Below are positions 48,549 to 57,659 of a stretch of DNA of 64,000 nt, piece by piece. Where the stretch lies: assembly GCA_001972305.1 (NCBI GenBank), contig BDDD01002260.1, positions 220,263 to 284,262 of the forward strand. The letters run 5' to 3'. Position 1 is the first letter of the stretch. The number at the start of each line of letters is the position of its first letter. The notes below the pieces were generated by a model. It searched no databases and was not told the origin of the DNA. It worked only from the letters and a program-made list of their open reading frames with translations. The position numbers were made by a program, and so were the translations under genes. Source of the DNA: Cephalotus follicularis (Eukaryota > Streptophyta > Magnoliopsida > Oxalidales > Cephalotaceae).

Positions 48549-48636
48549 GGGAGCGACCATATCAACACTAATGCACTGGATTCCATCAGAACTCCGCAAT
48601 TAAGCATGCTTGGGCGAGAATAGTTCTAAGATGGGT
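48549..48636 (+). ncRNA. 5S rRNA-like relic
   Basis: About 88 bases match the first three quarters of plant 5S rRNA: 'CACTAATGCAC', 'CCATCAGAACTCCGCA', 'TGCTTGGGCGAGA' and 'GATGGGT'. The box A, intermediate element and part of box C of the internal promoter are recognisable. About eleven differences from the plant consensus are seen, most of them C-to-T or G-to-A. Homology stops after the box C region. It could be a dispersed 5S pseudogene, or part of a Cassandra-type TRIM element, whose LTRs carry 5S sequence. It is not a working 5S gene. Confidence 0.8.
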
Positions 48637-49089
48637 TTGTCCAATGACTTTCATAGACATAGGCTAGTGGCATGATATCTCCATGAATGTTGTGTGGTTG
48701 GCAACACGAGATACCTTATGTTGGGATAATATCAGTGAGAGTAATATGTGAAGAGCCTACTGATATCTCAAAGTAGACTAAGGAGTTAGTAAACAGATTC
48801 CGCGTGAACATGAAGTTTCAGATGGATGAAAAAGTGTTCTTACGAGCATCACACTATAAGAGTAATTAAGTTAGAGAGCTGCGAAAGGCTCAGTTCCAAC
48901 GGCATTGGATCGTTCGAGACCACTCTATGTATTGGCGCGTTAGTCTACCATAACCAACTCATCTATAAAGCTGTAATGCATCCATGATAGCTTCCATGTA
49001 TCAGTGTTGATGGAGCATTCGATACACGGTTTGCTTTACCATGTGATGTGAGTAAATTTCGGGGAAAAAATTTCTTAAGGGGGGGAGAT

Positions 49090-50456
49090 TGTGACACCCC
49101 GTGTCACGTTTTAGTTGTGAGCGTGCAAACACGTGAGTGTAATATTAGTATTATTATATGTTAATATTATAATTGTAAAAAAAAAAAAATTAGTAAATAG
49201 GGAAGGCACCCGACGTTTCTGGAAGAAACGCCAGGTGCCTTATCAAAATACAAATGGACGGGCGCATAGCGCCCGTGCTAATGAAAGAGACAGAGAGAGG
49301 CGCAGAGAGATCGGGAGAGAGACGACCAGAGAGACGACGGCGCAAGGCGCCTCACCTGGAGGAGCAGCGCAGGTCCTCATCGTCGACGGTAAGCCTTCCC
49401 TCTCCCTCCTTTCTTCTTCTTTCCTTCTTTTCTCCCCATGCCCGATGGCCACTGTCGGTGCGCGTTCGCCGCCGTCCACCACTTTTGGCGTCGCGGATGG
49501 GTGCGGTCATGGTCTAGAAGACCACCTCTTCCCATTTCGACGGCTGTTGTGGCGTGATTCGGCCTGAAACGGCCGGATTTTAGCGGTTGAGTCAACTGAG
49601 CGAGTTGACTCACTGCCGCCTCTGCCGCCGCTTTTGGCGCCGATTCCCGGCGAGTCTCAGCCACCAATGAGTAGACCGGAGCTTGTGGATGCCAGGGGTG
49701 GTGAGACCGGAGCAATGGCGTCTCGGCCGGAGCTCTGGCGCGGCGGCAGGCGCCGATTCTAGGCGAGTTACGGGCGGAGACGCGTAGTACAGGCCTCGTG
49801 GACACTTTTTTGTGAAGCGGCCTAAATTGTTGGATGATCGGCGAGTTGACTCAGTGAGTCAACTCACTGTTGGCGGTGGCTGCTCGTTTCCGGGCGAGCC
49901 ACCGTGACTTTCGATCAATAATGTGAGTTGATCAATTGTTTTAGGGGTTGTTATAGGTGTCGTCGGAACTTTGGCAGGTTGATCAGAAATTGGCCAAAGC
50001 TTTGGTGACTCACAGTGTTAAATGCGTATATGTAGAAAGTAACGGATATGTGTTGTTTATGCAAAGTGAAGGATAATAGAGTTACGAAACGATGACGAGA
50101 ACCCGATGGTCGATTCAAAGCTTCAAGGGGTTAGTTCGTGGAAGTATCAGCTCTGATATTGTGAGTAGAACATCTCCTTCCTTATTTTATCTTAGTTGTT
50201 GTTGATATTCCTTATGATGGATATTGCCTCTATTGTGATCTTTAAATGGCATAGCTTGTCGATTCTGAATTGTTGATATCCTAAGCTTGTTGATATTCTG
50301 TTTGTTGACTTCTATGGCTTGTGATATGCTGATTCCATAATTGCTCTTGGAATCCCTTATTGATAACTTAATTTGAATCGATTTCCGAATCGTTTGCTTG
50401 AAACCTTTATTGGTATTTCGATTGAATGTTCATATTGATATGACTTGTTGATAGTA
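49090..50456 (+). repeat. Partial LTR of a second Gypsy family
   Basis: Starts TGTGACACCCCG directly after a purine tract and carries the gggcgc...gcgccc hairpin (about 49259-49278), a GA-rich tract and gagt(c/t)(a/g)actc palindromes. These are the same family features as the minus-strand solo LTR at 5107-8093. It stops where integrase of the host element resumes. Confidence 0.7.
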
Positions 50457-50457
50457 T

Positions 50458-51614
50458 GTTGCGGAGTACGTTGGGAAGTGTTTAATCTGTCAGCAGGTAA
50501 AGATTGAACACCAGCGTGCTAGTGGTTTGTTACAACCCTTGGAAGTTCCGGTTTGGAAATGGGAAAGTATATCGATGGACTTTGTTACGAGTTTGCCGAG
50601 AACTTTCAGAAAGAATGATGCTATCTGGGTAGTAGTGGATCGATTGACGAAATCGGCTCACTTCTTGGCTATCCGAAAAGACTTTTCTGTGGACCGTTTG
50701 GCTGAGGTGTTTTAGCAGGAGATAGTGAGACTGCATGGGACTCTGGTATCCATTGTTTCGGATAGGGATCCTCGTTTCACTTCGCGGTTTTGGAAAGGGT
50801 TTCAGAAAGCTTGGGGTACTAGGCTCAGTTACAGTACAGCTTTTCATCCACAGACAGATGGGCAGACTGAGAGAACCATCCAGACCTTAGAGGATATGTT
50901 GAGGTCTTGTGCTTTGGAGTGGACTGGGAGCTGGGATGAGTATTTGAGCTTGGTGGAGTTTGCCTACAATAACAGTTGGCATGCTAGCATCAGTATGGCT
51001 CCGTTCGAAGCTCTGTATGGGAGGAAGTGTCGTGCTCCGACGTGTTGGGATGAAGTTGGAGAGCGAGTTATCGAAGGACCCGAGCTAGTGTAGATCACTA
51101 CGGAGAAAGTGACAATAACAAGGGAGAGATTGAAAGCGGCTCAATCTCGACAGAAGATTTATGCGGACAGACATTGGAGGGACTTGGAGTTCAAGGCTGG
51201 CGAACATGTGTTCTTGAAAGTTTCGCCTTGGAAAGGAGTCCGACGTTTTGGACTGAAAGGAAAGTTGAGTCTGCGGTTTATCGCGCCTTTCGAAGTTCTG
51301 GAAAGGATCGGCGCGGTTGCTTATCGGTTAGCTTTGCCTCCGCAGTTAGCACATGTCTATAATGTGTTCCACGTGTCTTTGTTGAGGGGTTATCAGTATC
51401 ATCCTCTACATGTGGTTCACTATCCGTTGGATAGTTTCGTGATGATTTATCTTGTGATGAGGAGGCCGAGGCTATTCTGGATCGACAAGAGTGGGTGACA
51501 CGTAGCAAGACCGTTTCTTTTGTGAAAGTGCTGTGGAGGAATCATCCCGAACGCGAAGCTACTTGGGAGCTTGAGGAGCATATTCGGGAGCGATATCCGC
51601 ACTTGTTTGTTTGA
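50458..51614 (+). pseudogene. Gypsy integrase and chromodomain-like end
   Basis: The zinc-binding part reads 'YVGKCLICQQVKIEHQRASG'. The catalytic core follows with 'SISMDFVTSLPRTFRKNDAI' and '[16 protein letters not shown]', then '[20 protein letters not shown]'. The GPY/F-type region ('LSLRFIAPFEVLERIG', 'AHVYNVFHVSLLRGY') and a chromodomain-like tail near 51530-51610 come last. Fits the Tekay/Del lineage. Retroelement remnant, broken. Confidence 0.85.
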
Positions 51615-51656
51615 GGTATGTTTTTGTTTGTGATTTCAGGACGAAATCTTCTTTTT

Positions 51657-51668
51657 AGGGGGGGTGGA
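51657..51668 (+). promoter_or_regulatory. Purine tract of the Gypsy element
   Basis: agggggggtgga lies immediately before the 3' LTR start TGTAATACCC, the expected plus-strand priming site. Confidence 0.88.
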
Positions 51669-53897
51669 TGTAATACCCTGCTCGTTCGTAAATATATTTT
51701 ACGGATTTTATTTGTGTTTTCGGGCTTTTAATTTTGTTTAATTTTAAAGTCCGGTTGCCCTACGATTTGGGCTTATGTGAATTGTGCTGACTGATACCAG
51801 TCCGATATATTTTGGGTATGTTATGCTATGTTGGGTTTGAATTTTATTTACTTTATTATAATCCAAAATTATTTATTAAAAACAATTTATTTACCTTTTA
51901 TTTTAAAATTTCTTAATTCTTTTTATTTCTTAATTCTTTTTATTTCTTTTTTTTTCCTATTTTATCAATTTCTCCTACTTCCTCCCACCTTCCTCCTTCT
52001 TTCCAGCACATCCCACCATCATTCACATGCTAAAGTCTCACTTTTCCCATTTCAAAATCCAGAAAAGTCCCTTTTCTTCCCCCTTTTGTCAAATCATGTC
52101 TCCTCCTTTCTCCTTTATTGTGTGCCATTGCCATTTTATATGATACCACCATCTTTCTTGGAAGCCATTGTCAAATCTGCATTGTGGGCGTGTGTCAAGC
52201 TGCTGTGTATTTGTTTTATCAAATTCGTAGAGGTAATCTTAATCCTTTTTGTGTTATTTTGAGTTGAATTCGTTTAGTTTGCTAAGTTCCTCCTTGTTTT
52301 TGGTTTTCTTTTGGTTTTGGTCTCTTTGCCTCTGTTTTTGTTCACAACAGATTGTATGTTTGTGCTTGTGTTCCTCCTGCTAGTTTCTGTGTCCTTAACA
52401 TCATTACAGGTCAGTAAATTCATTCCCTTTAATTATATTTTTGTTTCAATGGCATACTTTGAGTTTTTATGCTCTTGGAGTCTTTGAGTCATTGATTCTT
52501 GTCTAAACATGTTGTCATTGTGTTATTGATATTGCAAACACGTTTTATACTCATATATGTGTCACAAACTTGTTTTATAACATCTGTAATCAATTAGAGA
52601 CAGAATTTGGACATATGCATCCATTTCCTTCTTACTTTCTTTTGTAAGTTAAATCACTATCAAGCTGTTTCCTTGTCAAATTTGTGTTTGTATGTCACCT
52701 ACAAGTCATATATGATCATTTGTTTATGTCCATATGTCTCTAGTTTAATGTAGAAACCATTTGAACCATTTTCAGTAGCAAATCGTCGGATTTCCAACTG
52801 TTCTGTCGCCTAGAACAGTCGGCTGTCTCTGTGGACAGTCGGCTGGAATGGTTGTGTAGTCGACTGGAGGGATGAACACAGTCGACTGCCTTACAATACG
52901 TTAAGACATGATATGTTATAATACGATATGTTATGATACAATTGTGAAAGGTTTCTGAATATGTTGAGAGAAAACATATGTCAAGTGATTTTAAGTTGAT
53001 TTTGATAAATCAATTATTTTAAATTAAATACTGAGTATTGTACCCACCTATGGGGCGTATCCATAGGCACGTCGTGGGCCTGGCACCAGAACGTGACACT
53101 TCCGTAGCGGTGTGATTAGACTACGGCATCTCTGAGTGTATGAACAAATCCCATGAGGTGGATTTGTGGATCCGCTATGTGTGATAGAGGCGTATGAATC
53201 GATTCTAGTTTATGTGATCTGAGGTGAATTCAGATATGTGGTCCGAGGTGTGATCGGATATGTGTATGTGAGAATTGACTTGTGTAGTGCCGTACACTTC
53301 AATTCTAGTGGGCATGTGGAATTAGCGCCTCCCATGCCAAAATTTATGATATGTGATATGAATACGGCTCAGTATGTTTTATGAACTATGATTTATAACA
53401 TTCCGTAATTGTTTCGAAAAATATGCAATTGTCATTTGAATATGATTAAACTGTTTTATTTGTTAAAGATTTCTGTTACGTTATTATTGAAATATTAACG
53501 TTTTTAAATTACCGTTTACTGTTTTGTTTCCCTTATCCGTACTGAGGTTTGCTCAGCCGCGTTTTTGTTTCCATGCGGCAGGTTTTCAGGAGCAGCGGGG
53601 GAAAGTGTGATTGAGTGGTGACCACCCTATGTGTTGGATCCTTAGGAGAGTGATCCTTATGTTATGATTAGTGGTCTGAGATATGGATTTTTATGTTTTA
53701 TGTTTTAAATTGGAACTAATTTATGTTTTGAATTTTCCGCAACTACTTAATATGTTAAATGGTTAAGTTTTAATGTTTTGATAAGACTGCCACGTTTTCG
53801 ACTGTTATTGGCTAATAAAGCAAACTTATGATTTGTTAAGTTGAATTATGTTATGATATGACTCTGTGACGACTCCCGCCGTTCCGGGGGTGTTACA
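51669..53897 (+). repeat. 3' LTR of the Gypsy element
   Basis: 2229 bp, from TGTAATACCCTGCTCG to GGGGGTGTTACA. It contains a shortened CAGTCGACTG cluster (52816-52888) and the 'cctatggggcgtatccatagg' block typical of Tekay/Del LTRs. No gene inside. Confidence 0.92.
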
Positions 53898-53902
53898 AAA
53901 GC

Positions 53903-54814
53903 ACAAGCAAAAGTATAATATATCACATTACTATATCTAAATAGGCATCGTTAGTCCTACACTCGGGCAACATTTCAGCTTTGTTGGAAAACAGAATTAA
54001 ACATTTCATTGCCATATAGGATATATAAACCCTATATATATCAACAAAGGGAACAAATTCTAGGATATATAAACCCTATATATATCAACAATCAATAACA
54101 ATATCTGCAACCCTGCATAAGAATACATAACATTGGAAGCCAAAGTTACAGATTAATATAATGCACACTGGCTGCCAAGCTATGGAGGGGGAATTTCAAG
54201 CCTTATTGCACATTCCTACATGGGTCTTAACCCTCCTGCCAATAGGTCGTTAAATTATTGGATCAAAATGGGTTCTATTGAGTGGTATAAAGATATGATG
54301 GCACAAGGATACAGGGGCTAGACTTCACTGAAGGAAGATGATAGAGAGGGGGAAGACAAAACCATACGTCCGTCGATTTTGGTGACAATCATTCCCCCAT
54401 CAAAAACCCATGTACCAAACTGAAGGAACCATCAAATTAATTCATCTTCTTAATTCAGTGACAATTTTGGTGCAACAAAATTAATAAATAAAAGTAATGA
54501 CAAAAAAAAAAAAACTAAAGAAGTGTAGAGAATCGGTACACAACTCCGTTGATTTTGGAAGAGGAGAAGAATCTGGGGCTTCTGTGGAAGAGATCGGAGA
54601 TCGGAGATCGGTTGTCGTCTATGGGTGGGGCTTCGTTCGTCACTCGTGGATTTTGGAATGGAGATATCACTTGATGCGTAGGGTAACTGAGAGAGGAGCG
54701 TGAGTAATAGAGAGGTGTATGTCAGTGGCCTTATGTGGAAGAGGGTAAAATTGCCATTAAACAAAGTTTTAAGTGAATTGCTGACGTGGCTAACGGAGTC
54801 TTGCACGGTCAACT
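53903..54814. other. MULE interior right of the Gypsy insertion
   Basis: This is the DNA upstream of the GRF ORF before the Gypsy insertion, so it may hold its promoter and leader. 'ggatatataaaccctatatatatcaacaa' type sequence is repeated at about 54020 and 54060. No domain-bearing ORF. Confidence 0.45.
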
Positions 54815-54934
54815 AACGTTAGGTGTCAACATGTCTGATTTATAACAGATTAGTGATTTATATGTCCTTATTAAAATTTTAGTGGTTAAAATATCCTATT
54901 ATATAAAACCTATGTGTATTTTTATATTTTACCC
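54815..54934 (-). repeat. Right terminal inverted repeat of the MULE
   Basis: Reverse complement pairs with 34844-34960. It ends TTTTACCC and is followed by the target duplication taaatttta. Confidence 0.85.
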
Positions 54935-54943
54935 TAAATTTTA

Positions 54944-56485
54944 TAACAGAGTCATCTTTTGAAATCATTCTTTTTCTGATATATGACAAAATAAAATAAT
55001 TTTCATTTAAACATGAGCTACGCAAACGCATCAGAAGAATAAGAAAAGAAAATCTTTACTGCCTATGAATGAATGCTTTTATATACCTTTCGTCTTTCTC
55101 ATTTTTCAATGTACTAATGCTTTATACTTTTTCTTTTTCTTATTCTTATTCTTATTTTTTTTTTTCGTTGGATGTATAACATGAGACAATTTTATTACAA
55201 GATAAAACTGAATTTACTAATATTAAAATTAAATAAATTATACATTAAATTAGATCAAGCCTTCATTTTTACTTCTACACGAATGGGACAAATCGTATGA
55301 TTTTCTTACCACAACTGTCTTTCTATCGTTAATAGCTTTAATCATAATTAACAACCTACTTTATTAATTAATTGAAAATAAGCAAGAGCTTCTTATTACG
55401 CCTGCTACTTCTTTTTTTTTTCTTTAACAGTTGGTTGATTTTCACCCTGTCTCACTGTTTAATCAAGCATATAAGTTAAATTTGAATCTTCTCTGCTTAA
55501 AAATAAACCGGACACGAAATATGACTTTTGAGAAAACAACTAGGAGCGGAGCCAAGAATTTTATTATGGAATACGGAGGCTAATCTAAAAATATCAAATT
55601 ATATTTAAAAAAAAAGTATGCCTAAACGTAAATTCTCAGTACCATAAAAAGTCTAATATTACTTGTTAAAAATGCATACAGTAGGTACAAAAACCAGATT
55701 GTGTTTGCCCATAAGAACGACCAAGGGTTTATGTATATGTTATCATCGTACATAACTTATGTACATATATAATTATTTCAGTTAAATAAGTTGAGATTAA
55801 TATTTTTTAAATTAATCTAATTGTTAGTATGAAAACTTCTAAGCTAATCGGATTAAACATATATTTCGTTGGATAAGTTAATATATTGTTATAATTGAGT
55901 AAAATATAAAACAGTTAAATTTTTTATGTACATGTAAAATAGTTAACTATATTCAATTGACTTGTATAGATAATTTATATATATAGATCATCAAATTCAA
56001 TGATTACATTTCTAAAATATTAATCACAAACCATCTAATTAACTAAGAAAACTATACACTTAAATTAGGTATATTGACAATATATAGAGGATTTTCCCGT
56101 AAGGCTTGAGCTTAAGCTATATATATTGTTAATAGACCTTAATTAGGTGTATATTCACCCTAGTTAGATACTTGAGATTATTATTTATCAAATCTAACTA
56201 TTGTATTTGATAGTTTACTAATATAAATAGTTCATACAAATTTCCAAATCAATCGAATATCAATCCACATATTAAAATTTATTGAGAAGTTTGGAAATAC
56301 CTGACACTCTCCAAACTCCTTGCCTTCGTTCTTATTTAATGGTCATGCTATTGACCATTTAGAGTGTTCGAAACAAGTTGAATGTTAAAGCAAAATAGAA
56401 AATCAACTTTAACCATGTAAAAATATAAAGGAGAAACTTGGCTCCAACATAGGTTTGAGTCAAATCCTCTAAACTTTTACTAGTT
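54944..56485. other. AT-rich intergenic DNA
   Basis: No gene seen. Stretches such as 'aaatctaactattg' near 56180 look like decayed relatives of the fold-back MITE that follows. Confidence 0.55.
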
Positions 56486-56790
56486 CATTAATTTATAATT
56501 TGTGTTTCTTAAATCTAACCGTTAGATTTAGTTGTTCTATCTATGTAGATCATTCAATTCAAATCAATCGGATATCACAAAATTGTATATTTATACATAA
56601 TAATTCAACGATTGTATGAGTTTCACCGTGAATTATTTGTAATCGTTGAATTATTCTGTATAAAAACACATAAATGAAATATATATAGATATTCAATTGA
56701 CAAAAAAAACTACATACAAGATCTTCATAGATAGAATATTATATTCAACGGTTAGATTCAAAAAAATTTAATTCTAAATTGTGTAAATTA
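56486..56790. mobile_element. Fold-back MITE
   Basis: About 300 bp forming one long imperfect hairpin. The outer arms share aatctaaccgtt and ttctatctatg(t/a)agatc; the inner arms are ataattcaacgatt and aatcgttgaattat around a loop of about 27 bases. No coding capacity. The limits are approximate and no target duplication was established. Confidence 0.65.
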
Positions 56791-56813
56791 CAAAAATTTA
56801 AAAGATTTGGTTG

Positions 56814-57280
56814 TGTTGATGTTGAAATCAACAGCACAACAGTCCTCTACGTGTAGATGTTTGATTTGTTGAAGGAAACGCTGTGAATGCTTCAGAGAAG
56901 GTATTGGTATGGTGTTTTATGATCCTCCCTGCACACAAGAAGCAAACTAAACAAAAGTCCAAGAGTTTTACTCCCGGGAACACTCCGATGCTTAAGTCAG
57001 ATAGTGACAGAGAAGAAACAATAAGGTAGTTTAAGTCTATGATTGACCGACCTGTATATAGTGTTTCTTTGGGGTATTTATAGGCATACCTGGTCATGAT
57101 TGTCTCCCAACAGCTTGCATCGTGGTGGAGTTTAATGTCCGTAGGAAACGACCTATTCTATTAAAAGGCGTTTCCTTATTTTCGAATGTAGCGTTATCTC
57201 TATGAGATTTGACGATTTATTTGTGGGATCTTCTTGGACACGTGTCAGTGTCACAATAAGAAGAAGATTTTTCTATATCA
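56814..57280 (-). repeat. 3' LTR of the Tat-type element
   Basis: 467 bp, TGTTGATGTTGAAATC to CTATATCA on the plus strand. The purine tract follows at 57281-57292. Confidence 0.9.
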
Positions 57281-57659
57281 TATGCCCCCTGGTCTTCATT
57301 TTCTGGGCTTGGCAGAGGAGGAAGACCATTAGTGAGGTATATCTTTCATTGAGCGGGTCTTTAGTGCATAATTAAGCCTGTTTTGGCTTGTGAGCTTTGA
57401 TTCTTGGCCCAGGTCGGATTTTAAATGACGCGTGGCCAGGCGAGCATGTCTCCCACCCACGTATTTTCATTAGCCGTGCCTGGTCTCTTTGTTTCCCGCA
57501 CTTGATTTGATGGGTTGATATCAGCTTATCGCTCTTTAAATTGCTCCTTCTTCTTAGAGGAGTTTCTTTTACTTTAACCTTCTTCGACTTTCAAAGTTAT
57601 TGCTCTACCAAGCTCTTCAATCTTCATGGCTTTCAACTAATTTCCCTTCGGATCTTCTT

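Larger units (their letters stand above)
46870..50456 (+). mobile_element. Foreign, older Gypsy-derived segment inside the 42877-53897 element
   Basis: Between RNase H and integrase of the young element lies about 3.6 kb of unrelated age. It shows weak Gypsy pol traces (for example a 'DALSKK'-like end of RNase H near 47070), a 5S rRNA-like relic (48549-48636), a degraded late-pol region, a purine tract (aagggggggaga, 49077-49088) and part of an LTR (49090-50456). The integrase of the young element resumes at about 50458. The left junction is not sharp and no target duplication was found. It may be a nested 3' part of a second element, or a recombination or assembly join. Confidence 0.6.
42877..53897 (+). 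mobile_element. Ty3/Gypsy (Tekay/Del-like chromovirus) element, plus strand, TSD aaagc, with a foreign segment inside
   Basis: The element begins TGTAATACCCTGCTCG and ends GGGGGTGTTACA. It is flanked by a perfect 5-bp duplication, aaagc (42872-42876 and 53898-53902). Parts in order: partial 5' LTR, gag, zinc knuckle and protease, reverse transcriptase, start of RNase H, an older foreign segment (about 46870-50456), integrase, chromodomain-like end, purine tract, 3' LTR. Matching LTR parts differ by only about 1-2 percent by eye, so it looks young. It is broken, in at least several places. The insertion is in the MULE, just upstream of the GRF ORF. Confidence 0.9.
34844..54934 (+). mobile_element. 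MuDR-type MULE, two genes, with Copia and Gypsy elements nested inside
   Basis: The left end begins GGGTAAAGTACGAAAATACG. The right end, read in reverse, begins GGGTAAAATATAAAAATACA. The first 75 or so bases of the two ends match at roughly four positions in five. The flanks are taaattcta (34835-34843) and taaatttta (54935-54943), a 9-bp duplication with one mismatch, as Mutator-type transposition makes. Without the Copia (36435-39489) and Gypsy (42877-53897) insertions the element would be about 6 kb. It carries a broken MuDR transposase gene on the plus strand and a convergent GRF zinc-finger ORF on the minus strand. Confidence 0.88.

Noticed and set aside
49133-49805. ORFs of 79-144 codons around the partial LTR
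   Set aside because: Arg/Glu-rich and Ser/Pro-rich readings of a GA/CT-rich LTR tract; the related solo LTR shows the same tract without a conserved frame.
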